This document shows positions 41,666-49,153 of a stretch of DNA of 64,000 nucleotides, piece by piece. Position numbers and translations under genes: made by a program. Every line of letters starts with the position of its first letter. The stretch's first letter is position 1. The notes under the pieces are model-generated. The model did not search any database. It was not told the origin of the DNA and saw only the letters and a list, made by a program, of their open reading frames with translations. Source of the DNA: DAHVFK01 sp035310985 (GTDB lineage Bacteria; Pseudomonadota; Gammaproteobacteria; Burkholderiales; SG8-39); the NCBI GenBank assembly GCA_035310985.1, contig DATGDH010000029.1:1-64000 (forward strand). The letters are read 5' to 3'.

Positions 41666-42520
41666 GTGAACCCAGGTGCCCTCTACGTCGTCGCCACCCC
41701 GATCGGCAATCTTGCCGATGCCAGCCCGCGCGCGCTCGAGGCGCTCGCCAACGCAGACCTGGTCGCCTGCGAAGACACGCGCACTTCGCGTACGCTGCTG
41801 GCGCGCCACGGCATCGCGGCGCGCACCGTTGCACTGCATGCGCACAACGAGCGCGCCGCGACGGCGCGACTGCTCGACGCGCTGCAACAGGGCAAGAACG
41901 TCGCCTTGGTGAGCGACGCGGGCACCCCCGCGGTGTCCGACCCGGGCGCGGTGCTGGTGGCAGCCGCTCACGCGGCCGGCGTGCGCGTGGTGCCGCTGCC
42001 CGGACCGAGCGCCGCGATCACCGCCTACAGCGCGGCGGGCTTCTCGGCCGATCGCTTCCTGTTCGTCGGTTTCCTGCCCTCGGCGCGCCCGGCGCGGCGC
42101 AAGGCGCTCGAGGCCCTCGACATGGCGTGCCCCGTCATCCTGTACGAGGCGCCGCACCGCGTCGCGGAAACCGTGCAGGACCTTGCCGAGCGCTACGGCG
42201 GCGCGCGCGAGATCGTCGTCGCGCGCGAGCTCACCAAGAAATTCGAGGAGATCGTGCGCCTTCCGCTCGCTGCGGCGCCCGACTGGCTGGGCGCAGCCCC
42301 GCACCGCCAGCAGGGCGAATTCGTGCTGGTGCTGGGCCCCGCGACGGCGCGGCGTGGCGCCGACGAGACCGAGGCCGGGCGCGTGCTCGGCATCCTGCTC
42401 GAGGCACTGCCGGCGAGCGAGGCGGCGAAGCTCGCCGCACGCATTACCGGGACGCCGCGCAAGGTGCTCTACGAGCATGCGCTGCGCCTGGCCGGCAGGC
42501 AGCGCCCGCGCGCGGGCTAG
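41666..42520 (+). CDS. rsmI: 16S rRNA (cytidine-2'-O)-methyltransferase RsmI
   Basis: This is a 284-residue SAM-dependent methyltransferase that modifies C1402 of 16S rRNA. It shows LYVVATPIGNLADAS, ACEDTRTSRTLLARHGI, VSDAGTPAVSDPG, PLPGPSAAITAYSAAGF and FVGFLPS, all typical. The start is GTG at 41666. In E. coli the same block has rsmI, lpoA, yraN, diaA and dolP; here lpoA is missing. It is followed after 9 bases by pyrC. Confidence 0.96.
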   Translation: MNPGALYVVATPIGNLADASPRALEALANADLVACEDTRTSRTLLARHGIAARTVALHAHNERAATARLLDALQQGKNVALVSDAGTPAVSDPGAVLVAAAHAAGVRVVPLPGPSAAITAYSAAGFSADRFLFVGFLPSARPARRKALEALDMACPVILYEAPHRVAETVQDLAERYGGAREIVVARELTKKFEEIVRLPLAAAPDWLGAAPHRQQGEFVLVLGPATARRGADETEAGRVLGILLEALPASEAAKLAARITGTPRKVLYEHALRLAGRQRPRAG

Positions 42521-42529
42521 AATTCCCAA

Positions 42530-43561
42530 ATGGACCACATCACGTTCGTCCGTCCGGACGACTGGCATCTTCACCTGCGCGACGGCGCATCGCTCGCAGC
42601 GGTGCTCGCCGACAGCGCGCGCCGCTTCGGGCGCGCGATCATCATGCCAAACCTGAAGCCCGCGGTGCGCAGCACGCAACAGGCGCTCGGCTACCGCGAG
42701 CGCATCCTCGCGGCGCTTCCCGATGGTGCGCGCTTCGAGCCGCTCATGACCCTGTATCTGACCGACGACACGCCGCCCGAGGAGATCGTGCGCGCCAGAG
42801 TGTCCGGCCAGGTGCACGGCGTCAAGCTCTATCCTGCGGGCGCGACGACGCACTCGGACGAGGGCGTCACCCGGCTGTCGCGCTGCTTCCACACCCTGGA
42901 GAAGATGCAGGAGCTCGGCATGCCGTTGCTGGTTCACGGCGAGACGACCGATCCGGCCGTCGACGTCTTCGATCGGGAGAAAGCGTTCATCGAGCACGTG
43001 CTCGGTCCGCTCGTCGCGCGTTTCCCGAACCTGCGCGTCGTGCTGGAGCACATCACCACGCGCGATGCCGTGCAGTACGTCGAGGTCACCGGGCCGAATA
43101 TCGCGGCCACGATTACCGCGCATCACCTGCTGATGAACCGCAATGCGCTGTTTCTGGGCGGCATCCGGCCGCACCACTACTGCCTGCCGGTGCTAAAGCG
43201 CGAGGAGCACCGCGAGGCGCTCGTCGAAGCTGCGATATCGGGCAATCCCAAGTTCTTTCTCGGCACCGACAGTGCGCCGCACGGGCGGCGTGGAAAGGAA
43301 GCGGCATGCGGCTGCGCCGGGATCTACACCGCTCATGCCGGCATCGAGCTGTACGCGGCGGCGTTCGAGGAGGCAGGCGCGCTCGAACGGCTGGAAGGCT
43401 TCGCGAGCCTGTTCGGCACGCAGTTCTACGGCTTGCCGCCGAATCACGACACGATCACGCTCGTGCGCGAGCCATGGACGGTGCCGCCGACGCTGCCGTT
43501 CGGCGACGACGAACTGGTGCCGCTGCGCGCCGGCGAGACCGTGCCGTGGAAGCTTGCCTGA
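42530..43561 (+). CDS. pyrC: Dihydroorotase
   Basis: This is a 343-residue class II dihydroorotase that closes the pyrimidine ring. Metal ligands are visible in DDWHLHLRDG, the carboxylated Lys in GVKLYPAGATTHSD, His residues in LVHGETTD and LEHITT, and the Asp in FLGTDSAPHGR. The length is normal. It follows rsmI closely and overlaps the start region of the DUF3025 gene. Confidence 0.97.
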   Translation: MDHITFVRPDDWHLHLRDGASLAAVLADSARRFGRAIIMPNLKPAVRSTQQALGYRERILAALPDGARFEPLMTLYLTDDTPPEEIVRARVSGQVHGVKLYPAGATTHSDEGVTRLSRCFHTLEKMQELGMPLLVHGETTDPAVDVFDREKAFIEHVLGPLVARFPNLRVVLEHITTRDAVQYVEVTGPNIAATITAHHLLMNRNALFLGGIRPHHYCLPVLKREEHREALVEAAISGNPKFFLGTDSAPHGRRGKEAACGCAGIYTAHAGIELYAAAFEEAGALERLEGFASLFGTQFYGLPPNHDTITLVREPWTVPPTLPFGDDELVPLRAGETVPWKLA

Positions 43562-44415
43562 GTCACCCCATCTTCGATCCGGTCCGGCCGGCGCTGGCGC
43601 GCCTCGCGCGCGAGCCGGACTGGCCCGATTGCACGCGCCTGAACGCGCTCGCCCGGGAGCTCGGCGCGGCGCCGCGCACCGCGAGCGGCAGGCCGGTCAG
43701 GTTCGCGTCGCCGCCGGGAGATGACGCGAATTACGAGATGCGCGTGCATGCGAGCGGCGCGGTCGCGACGCGCGCGCACAACTGGCACGACCTGTTCAAC
43801 GCGCTGGCCTGGCTCTCATTTCCGCGCGTCAAGTCGGCGCTGAACGCCCGGCACGCGGCCCAGATCCCGCGCGAGAGCGGCCAACGCGGCCCGCTGCGCG
43901 ACCTGCTGACCATCTTCGACGAGGGCGGTGTCATCGTGGCGTTCAGCGAGCCGTCCCTGGTCGAGCTGATCCGCAGCTTCCGCTGGCGTGAGCTGTTCTG
44001 GAGGCGGCGCGAACAGGTGCTGCACAGCTTGCGCTTCGTCGTCGTCGGCCACGCGGTGCTCGAGCAGGCGCGCCGCCCGTGGCCCGGCATCACCTGCAAG
44101 GCGCTCTTCGTGCCGGTGGCTACCGCGCTGCTCGACGCCCCCGCCCAGCCGCTGCGTGCTCACCTGGATGAGCAGGCTGCGCGCTGGTTCATCGCCGCCC
44201 AGGACGATCTCACCCCGCGGGCGCTCGCGCCCTTGCCCGTATTCGGCTATCCGGACTGGTTTCCCGGCAACGACTGCGAGGCGTTCTACGCCGACACCCG
44301 CTATTTCCGCCCGCTCGGGCGCGCCACGGTAGAATACGCGCGGGAGTCGGCCAGGCAGCCGCTGCGCGCAAGCACAGAGGAAAGTCCGGGCTCCACAGAG
44401 CGGGATGCGGGGTAA
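43546..44415 (+). CDS. DUF3025 domain-containing protein
   Basis: This is a protein of about 289 residues of the DUF3025 family, with unknown function. It includes THAHNWHDLFNALAW-like text (RAHNWHDLFNALAWLSFP), FDEGGVIVAFSEPSLVELIR, FVVVGHAVLEQ and PVFGYPDWFPGND. The GTG at 43546 overlaps pyrC by 16 bases; a CTG inside a CTGA overlap (43558) is the other possible start. The last 25 codons run through the 5' end of the RNase P RNA gene (from 44342), so the tail after RYFRPLGRA is unlikely to be conserved. Confidence 0.82.
   Translation: MEACLSHPIFDPVRPALARLAREPDWPDCTRLNALARELGAAPRTASGRPVRFASPPGDDANYEMRVHASGAVATRAHNWHDLFNALAWLSFPRVKSALNARHAAQIPRESGQRGPLRDLLTIFDEGGVIVAFSEPSLVELIRSFRWRELFWRRREQVLHSLRFVVVGHAVLEQARRPWPGITCKALFVPVATALLDAPAQPLRAHLDEQAARWFIAAQDDLTPRALAPLPVFGYPDWFPGNDCEAFYADTRYFRPLGRATVEYARESARQPLRASTEESPGSTERDAG
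44330..44335 (+). promoter_or_regulatory. -10 element of rnpB
   Basis: TAGAAT ends 6 bases before the predicted 5' end of RNase P RNA (44342), inside the DUF3025 coding region. No convincing -35 is seen at 17 bases. Confidence 0.4.
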
Positions 44416-44683
44416 CACCCCGGCGCGTATAAGCGCCGCGCGAGCGGTGCCAAGGCGACGAACAGGGCCACAGAGACGAGTCCCCGGGTCAAACCGGGGG
44501 GTGAAACGCGGCGACCTCCATCCGGAGCAACACCAAATAGGCAAGCGTTCGAGGTCGGCTCGGCCGAGCTTGCGGGTAGGTGGCTTGAGCCGCAAGGTAA
44601 CTTGCGGCCTAGAGGAATGGCTGCCATGGCGTGACCCGGATTCGGGACCGCGCCAACAGAACCCGGCTTATCGGCCGTCTCCC
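44342..44683 (+). ncRNA. rnpB: RNase P RNA, type A
   Basis: This is a catalytic RNA of about 342 nt that matures tRNA 5' ends. Universally conserved pieces are present in order: GAGGAAAGTCCGGGCTCC (P4 5' strand region), ACAGGGCCACAGAGACGA, GGTGAAACGCGGCGACCTCC, AACACCAAATAGG, GGTAGGTGGCTTGAG, TAGAGGAATGGCTGCC, and ACAGAACCCGGCTTA. The ends GGGAGTCGGCC and GGCCGTCTCCC pair to form P1 with one mismatch. A T-run follows. Its first 74 bases overlap the 3' end of the DUF3025 gene. Confidence 0.97.
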
Positions 44684-44689
44684 TTTTTT
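44671..44689 (+). terminator. rnpB 3' end with T-run
   Basis: The 3' strand of the P1 helix ends at 44683 and is followed directly by six T bases (44684-44689), the usual termination form for this RNA. Confidence 0.6.
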
Positions 44690-44722
44690 GCGCACCGCAG
44701 CTGGACGGGAGGATTAGCCTTC

Positions 44723-44752
44723 TTGCCGCTGCCGATGGCCTCGGGTAATAAT
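44723..44752 (+). promoter_or_regulatory. Sigma-70-like promoter for the HD-domain gene
   Basis: TTGCCG (44723-44728) and AATAAT (44747-44752) are spaced by 18 bases. Transcription would start near 44759, giving a leader of about 30 bases that includes a G-rich ribosome site (GGGGGGG, 44776 on). Confidence 0.4.
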
Positions 44753-44790
44753 CAATCAGTGACACGAAGCTCCGTGGGGGGGGACTTCGC

Positions 44791-45741
44791 ATGCGGGACC
44801 GCCTGAACCAGTACGACGTAGCGAACCGGGTCGACGTCGAAGACGCCAACCGGGTGCGCGACTTCGTGCACTCGATGTTCGCGGCGCGCTATCCCGGTGC
44901 CGACCTGCAGCCGCTCACACGCGCCTTCGAGGACGTCAAGTCCCTGTTCGAAGGGACCTTTCCGGGATACATGGCCTGCGACACGCTGTATCACGACCTG
45001 CGCCACACGCTCGATATTTCGCTCGCCACCGCGCGGCTGATCGACGGCCACGACCGCGTGCAGGCGCAACCGGACCAGCTGGGGCCGCGCCGCGCAGTAC
45101 TCGGCGTGATCATCTCCCTGCTGCACGACTCCGGCTACATCCGCCGCGAATCCGAAGCGCATATCGAGAACGGCGCCGTGTTCACCAAGATCCACGTCAC
45201 CCGCAGCGGGGAGTTCCTGCAGGGCTACCTGCCACAGCTCGGATTCAGCGCCGAGGCCCCGCTCGCGGCGCAGCTGGTGCATTTCACGGGCTACGAGAAG
45301 GACCTCGAGGACATCAAGATCGACGATCCAGTGGACCGTCTCCTTGGTCACATGGTGGGCACCGCCGACCTCATCGGCCAGATGTCCGACCGCATGTACC
45401 TCGAAAAGTGCCGGGAGTTCCTGTACGAGGAATTCGTCTGGGGCAACATCGCGCGCGACCGCACCCCGGACGGGCGCGAAATCGTGCGCTACAGCTCGCG
45501 CGACGACCTGATGTACAAGACGCCCGGCTTCTACGAGTTCGTGGCGCGCGACCGCTTGGGCAACAAGCTGGGCGGCGTGGAGCGATTCGCCGGCGCGCAT
45601 TTCGACGGCCCGAACCTGTATCAGGCCGAGATCGACCGCAACATGAACTTCCTGCACGACGCCATCGAAACGGCCGACCTGGGCCGCTTGCGGCGCTTCT
45701 GCTACTCGCTTTCGACGCGGGCGCGCCGCGCGCCTGTCTGA
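44791..45741 (+). CDS. HD-domain metal-dependent phosphohydrolase-like protein
   Basis: This is a 316-residue soluble protein. The metal-binding HD pattern is visible as YHDLRHTLDIS and SLLHDSGYIRR, with further His residues in AEAHIENGAVF-like text (EAHIENGAV) and LVHFTGYEKD. HD proteins hydrolyse nucleotides or cyclic dinucleotides. This one lacks the HD-GYP motif, so cyclic-di-GMP hydrolysis is not indicated. It stands alone after rnpB with its own likely promoter. The substrate is unknown. Confidence 0.82.
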   Translation: MRDRLNQYDVANRVDVEDANRVRDFVHSMFAARYPGADLQPLTRAFEDVKSLFEGTFPGYMACDTLYHDLRHTLDISLATARLIDGHDRVQAQPDQLGPRRAVLGVIISLLHDSGYIRRESEAHIENGAVFTKIHVTRSGEFLQGYLPQLGFSAEAPLAAQLVHFTGYEKDLEDIKIDDPVDRLLGHMVGTADLIGQMSDRMYLEKCREFLYEEFVWGNIARDRTPDGREIVRYSSRDDLMYKTPGFYEFVARDRLGNKLGGVERFAGAHFDGPNLYQAEIDRNMNFLHDAIETADLGRLRRFCYSLSTRARRAPV

Positions 45742-45759
45742 GCGTCCGCACCAAATCGA

Positions 45760-45781
45760 TGCACGCGCCATCCGGCGTGCA
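45760..45781. repeat. Perfect inverted repeat upstream of ybiB
   Basis: TGCACGC and GCGTGCA (7 bases each) are separated by 8 bases. It lies 81-102 bases before the predicted sigma-54 transcription start, where enhancer-binding proteins usually bind. The half-sites share TGCAC with NtrC sites, but the spacing is 5 bases longer than the NtrC consensus. It could also fold as a hairpin at the end of the HD gene, though no T-run follows. Confidence 0.55.
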
Positions 45782-45835
45782 CCCTAGATCGACTTGAATC
45801 CAGCCTGACACGGCCCGCACGTGCGCGTCGCGCAC

Positions 45836-45851
45836 TGGCATGCCGATTGCA
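45836..45851 (+). promoter_or_regulatory. Sigma-54 (-24/-12) promoter of ybiB
   Basis: TGGCATG (45836-45842) and TTGCA (45847-45851) give GG at -25/-24 and GC at -13/-12, the exact 12-base spacing required by RpoN. Predicted start is near 45862, with a 36-base leader containing a small hairpin (GGGCG-CACT-CGCCC, 45866-45879) and a ribosome site (AGGGGAT) before the ATG at 45898. Confidence 0.7.
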
Positions 45852-45897
45852 ATCCTCGAGGAGGAGGGCGCACTCGCCCGAATCGCGAGGGGATCGG

Positions 45898-46896
45898 ATG
45901 ATCGTTGCACGCGCTTTGCAGGTCCTTGTCCGCGGGGACGATAAGGCGCGCGACCTCCCGGAGCAGGACGCCTTCGAGCTGTTCTCCGCCGTGCTCGACG
46001 GCGGGGTTCCCGAGCTCGAGCTGGGCGCCGCGCTCGCCGCCCTGGGGATGAAGCGGCTGGCGCCAGGCGAGATCGCCGGGTTCCGCCGCGCGCTGCAGCG
46101 ACGCCTGAACCGACTCGACGTGATCGAGCGGGTGCGGGCCGTTGTCATCCCGAGCTACGGCGGTGCGCACGAACATGCGAATCTGATGCCGCTGCTCGCC
46201 ATGCTGCTGGCGCGCTTCGGCGTCCCGGTCCTGGTCCACGGCGCACTCGAAGCGCAGGGACGCGTAGCGAGCGCAGCGGTGCTGCGCGAACTCGGAGTTC
46301 TTCCTTGTAAGTCGCTCGGGGCGGCGCAAAGCGCGCTGCAGGCAACGCGGCTCGCGTTCGTCCCCACCGGCCTGCTCTCACCCGCACTCGCGCAGCTGCT
46401 CGCGCTGCGCGCGCGCCTTGGCACCGCGGGCTGCGCGCGCCAGATCGCACGGCTCGCGGATCCGTTCGACGGCGAGGCACTGATGCTCGTGCCGGCGGAC
46501 GACGAAGACGAGAAGGTAGTCCTGGCCGCCGTGCTCGGAATGCACCACGAGCACGCTCTGCTCTTCCTCGGCACGGAGGGCGAGGCCTATGTCAATCCGC
46601 TCCGGCGTCCGGCGATCGTTCACTTCCGTTCGGGCGAGCCATCGCTCCTGTTCGACGCGGAGGCGCCGCATGGCGCACCGCCAGGCGACGCCCAATCCGA
46701 TCTCAAAAGCGCGGCCCGCCGGATTCAGGAAGTGCTGGCCGGAAAGGCGCCGATACCTTCACCGATGTCCAGACTGCTCGCCGCCTGCCTGTACGGCGCG
46801 GGCCTGAGCGAGGACCTGTACCAGGCCATGGCGCTCGTCGCGTTGGGCGCCCGCGGCGAAGCCGCCGCATGCGACATCCAAAGTACGTCTCAATGA
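45898..46896 (+). CDS. ybiB: YbiB / TrpD2-family DNA-binding protein
   Basis: This is a 332-residue protein with the anthranilate phosphoribosyltransferase fold. It has an N-terminal helical part (DLPEQDAFELFSAVLDGGV, LELGAALAALGMKRL) and the middle YGGAHEHANLMPLLAMLLARFGVPVLVHG. In YbiB/TrpD2 the enzyme site is altered and the protein binds nucleic acid. It is not a normal trpD: no trp genes are near. The ATG at 45898 follows a good ribosome site. A -24/-12 promoter suggests control by RpoN and thus nitrogen status or another enhancer-binding protein. Confidence 0.88.
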   Translation: MIVARALQVLVRGDDKARDLPEQDAFELFSAVLDGGVPELELGAALAALGMKRLAPGEIAGFRRALQRRLNRLDVIERVRAVVIPSYGGAHEHANLMPLLAMLLARFGVPVLVHGALEAQGRVASAAVLRELGVLPCKSLGAAQSALQATRLAFVPTGLLSPALAQLLALRARLGTAGCARQIARLADPFDGEALMLVPADDEDEKVVLAAVLGMHHEHALLFLGTEGEAYVNPLRRPAIVHFRSGEPSLLFDAEAPHGAPPGDAQSDLKSAARRIQEVLAGKAPIPSPMSRLLAACLYGAGLSEDLYQAMALVALGARGEAAACDIQSTSQ

Positions 46897-46987
46897 GTGT
46901 GGTCTAAGTCACATTTCATTGAAAAATCTCCGGTTCTTGCCTCGCCAGTCGCTTGCCTGGACCGCGTGATCGTGGCAAAAACGAGCC

Positions 46988-47506
46988 ATGAGTATTGCTG
47001 ACACGAGCGGGCGGCTCAGGATGCCTCCTCGGCCGCGCAATCCGGCCGGGGCAATCGCTGCTCAAGCAAGAGTCGAGTCGGCACCCGCTTTGTTTCGACT
47101 GCTCTCGGACAGCGCACTCGCGCGCGCCGCGCTCTCCGCTTGCGGCTTCGCCGTGGCACTGGCTGACGCCGGCTCTCCCGGGCAGCCGGTCACGTATGTG
47201 AATGCGGCATTCGAGCGGTTCTTCGGCTATCGCGAAGCCGAGGTCCGCGGGCGCGGGGTCGTCGATGTCCTGTTCCGCGGTGAAGCCGATGTCGCGCGGC
47301 GCCTATTCGGCGAGCCGGCGTCGCGCTGGAAGCTGCCTGCTTGGGGAAAAGACGGAAGCCTGCTTCCGGTCGAGGCGGCAGTGAGCGCGGTGCGAGGCGC
47401 CGACGGCAGCGTGACGCACTGGATTCTGGCCTTCGCCGACCGCAGCGAGGTCGAGCGCGTGCGCGAGGAACTCGCGTCCCTCAAGGCCCCCGTGGCGGCG
47501 CGCTAG
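46988..47506 (+). CDS. Single PAS-domain protein
   Basis: This is a 172-residue protein with one PAS domain (about residues 50-165): VTYVNAAFERFFGYREAEVRGRGVVD, then WGKDGSLLPVEAAVSAV and THWILAFADRSEVE. There is no kinase, GGDEF or other output domain, and no LOV-type cysteine motif, so it would need a partner. The 90 bases before it are AT-rich for this region and include TTTCATTGAAAA. It ends with a 4-base convergent overlap with the amidase gene. Confidence 0.85.
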   Translation: MSIADTSGRLRMPPRPRNPAGAIAAQARVESAPALFRLLSDSALARAALSACGFAVALADAGSPGQPVTYVNAAFERFFGYREAEVRGRGVVDVLFRGEADVARRLFGEPASRWKLPAWGKDGSLLPVEAAVSAVRGADGSVTHWILAFADRSEVERVREELASLKAPVAAR

Positions 47507-48846
47507 TCTTCGGCGCTCGCGCGCGCCACGAGCCAGCGCGCCGTGCGCAGCAGGCGTCCATCGAAATGGCGACGCCCGACGAGCTGTGCGCCGAGCGGCA
47601 TGCCATTGGAGCCGCGCATCATCGGCAGCGACAACGACGGCAGTCCGCACAGGGTCCACAGCGTGCAGAACGCGGGGTCGCCGGTCGCGGCGAGCCCTTT
47701 CGGTGCCGTGCCCGGTGCAGCGGGTGTGAGAATCGCGTCGTACTTCTGCGTCAGCAGCTCCTCGAAGCCGCTCTGCAGCTGCGGGATGCGCGCGAGCGCG
47801 CGCTGGTAGTCGACTGCGCGCACCTCGCGTCCGCGCTCGAGCTGGGCGCGCAGCGACTCGGACAGGCTGCCGCTGCCGCGGCGCCATTCCGCATCGAGGT
47901 TGAACGCCATTTCGGCTTCCATGATCGTGCGGTGCCAGTCCCAGGCGACCGTCGCAGAGGGAAACAGCTCCACTTCTTCCGCCCGGTCGCCCAGCGCCCC
48001 AACGAGCTCGGCAAAGGCCTCCTTGGTGTCCGCGTCCGCGCCCTGCCAGCGGGGCGTCTTGATGAAGGCAATCAGCGGTTCGATCGGGGGTTCCGCGGCC
48101 GCGATCGCGCCCAATGGGACGCGTGCGCGCGGCTGTGTGTCCGGGTCGTCTTCGTCGTAGCCGACGAGCTGCTCCGCGAGCAAGGCCGCGTCGTCGAGCG
48201 TGCGCGCGAACACGCCGATCTGATCGAGCGTGCGAGAAAGTGCGAGCACCCCGCTGCGCGGAATCAGGCCGTGCGTCGGCTTGAAGCCGTAGACACCGCA
48301 GAACGCGGCTGGACGGACGACCGATCCGTTGGTTTGGCTGCCGAGCGCGAGCGGCACCATCGCGGCGGCGACGGCAGCCGCCGAGCCACTGGAGGAGCCC
48401 CCGGGCGTGTGCTCGGGATTGTGGGGGTTGCGCGTCTTGCCCGGGGCGTACGTGGCAAATTCGGTCGTCACCGTCTTGCCCATGATCACGGCGCCCGCCG
48501 CCCTGAGCATCGCCACTACCGTCGCGTCCCTGCGCGGCGTGCGCCCGGCGTGCAGCGGCGAGCCGTTCTCGGTCGGCATGTCACGGGTATCTACGATGTC
48601 CTTGATGCCGACGGGAACACCGTGCAAGGGGCCCACCGAACGCCCCTCGCGCCTAATCCGGTCCGCCTCCCGCGACTGGGCGAGCGCGTGAGCTTCGTCC
48701 AGGAACGTCCAGGCCTGCACCGTCGGCTCCGTCGCGCGGATGCGCTCCAGGCACGCCTGTACCAGCTCCTCGGATCTCAACGCGCCCTCTCGTATCATGC
48801 GCGCAGCGTCCGCCGCGCTCAATCGGGCGAGGCTCGCGGAATCCAT
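47503..48846 (-). CDS. Amidase (amidase signature family)
   Basis: This is a 447-residue amidase-signature hydrolase. The Ser-cisSer-Lys triad is visible: Lys in GVPVGIKDIVDT, and the serine loop GGSSSGSAAAVAAAMVPLALG. The tail GLPSLSLPM and GMPLGAQLVG is typical. The ATG at 48846 (MDSASLARLS) is chosen. Upstream by 23 bases is the stop of a decayed TRAP permease gene, so the amidase may once have served the compound imported by that transporter. The substrate is unknown. Confidence 0.92.
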   Translation of the reverse strand: MDSASLARLSAADAARMIREGALRSEELVQACLERIRATEPTVQAWTFLDEAHALAQSREADRIRREGRSVGPLHGVPVGIKDIVDTRDMPTENGSPLHAGRTPRRDATVVAMLRAAGAVIMGKTVTTEFATYAPGKTRNPHNPEHTPGGSSSGSAAAVAAAMVPLALGSQTNGSVVRPAAFCGVYGFKPTHGLIPRSGVLALSRTLDQIGVFARTLDDAALLAEQLVGYDEDDPDTQPRARVPLGAIAAAEPPIEPLIAFIKTPRWQGADADTKEAFAELVGALGDRAEEVELFPSATVAWDWHRTIMEAEMAFNLDAEWRRGSGSLSESLRAQLERGREVRAVDYQRALARIPQLQSGFEELLTQKYDAILTPAAPGTAPKGLAATGDPAFCTLWTLCGLPSLSLPMMRGSNGMPLGAQLVGRRHFDGRLLRTARWLVARASAED

Positions 48847-48869
48847 CGCAGCCCTGCGTCCGTCGCGCC

Positions 48870-49000
48870 TTAGCGACCGTATACGACGCTCGGCAGCCAG
48901 AGTCCGATCGCCGGAATCTGATACAGCAGCACGAGCGCGACAACCTGGATCGCCATGAACGGCATCATACCGGCAAAAATCTGCGCGAGCCGGAACTGAG
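48870..49000 (-). pseudogene. C-terminal remnant of a TRAP transporter large permease (DctM)
   Basis: The frame reads QFRLAQIFAGMMPFMAIQ, then VVALVLLYQIPAIGLWLP, then SVVYGR and TAA at 48870-48872. The last membrane helix followed by a LWLP-type ending is characteristic of DctM. Nothing of the rest of this roughly 430-residue protein is present. It ends 23 bases before the amidase start. Confidence 0.75.
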
Positions 49001-49144
49001 CAGCAGTGCAAGGCTCGGGCCCGGGGGCGGATTCCTCGGCGTAATGCCGTAAGGCGCGAGCGAGTGAACGCAGCTGATACGGTCAAGTAGCACGTATCCT
49101 GCGATGTACGCGAGCGCCAGACCCCACTCACGCCATCGCCGCAT
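48965..49144 (-). pseudogene. N-terminal fragment of a MASE1-domain protein
   Basis: An ATG at 49144 opens a 59-codon frame: MRRWREWGLALAYIAGYVLL, then HSLAPYGITPRNPPPGPSLA, ending at a TGA at 48965. MASE1 sensory membrane domains start with this pattern (GITPWNPPPGLSFALL is usual), and the Trp-to-Arg change fits decay. The frame is lost where it meets the DctM remnant (about 48975-48995). The ATG is 10 bases after the permease stop at 49154. This remnant and the DctM piece account for the whole gene-free stretch 48847-49153. Confidence 0.7.
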
Positions 49145-49153
49145 CGGTCGCGC

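Noticed and set aside
41530..43545. The upstream part of a 961-codon frame that ends in the DUF3025 gene
   Set aside because: It overlaps rsmI and pyrC on the same strand in another frame and reads as low-complexity Arg/Ala; only the part from 43546 is protein-like.
46891..46925. CAATGA...TCATTG hairpin after ybiB as a terminator or FNR site
   Set aside because: The stem is short and bulged, no T-run follows, and the spacing does not match an FNR box.
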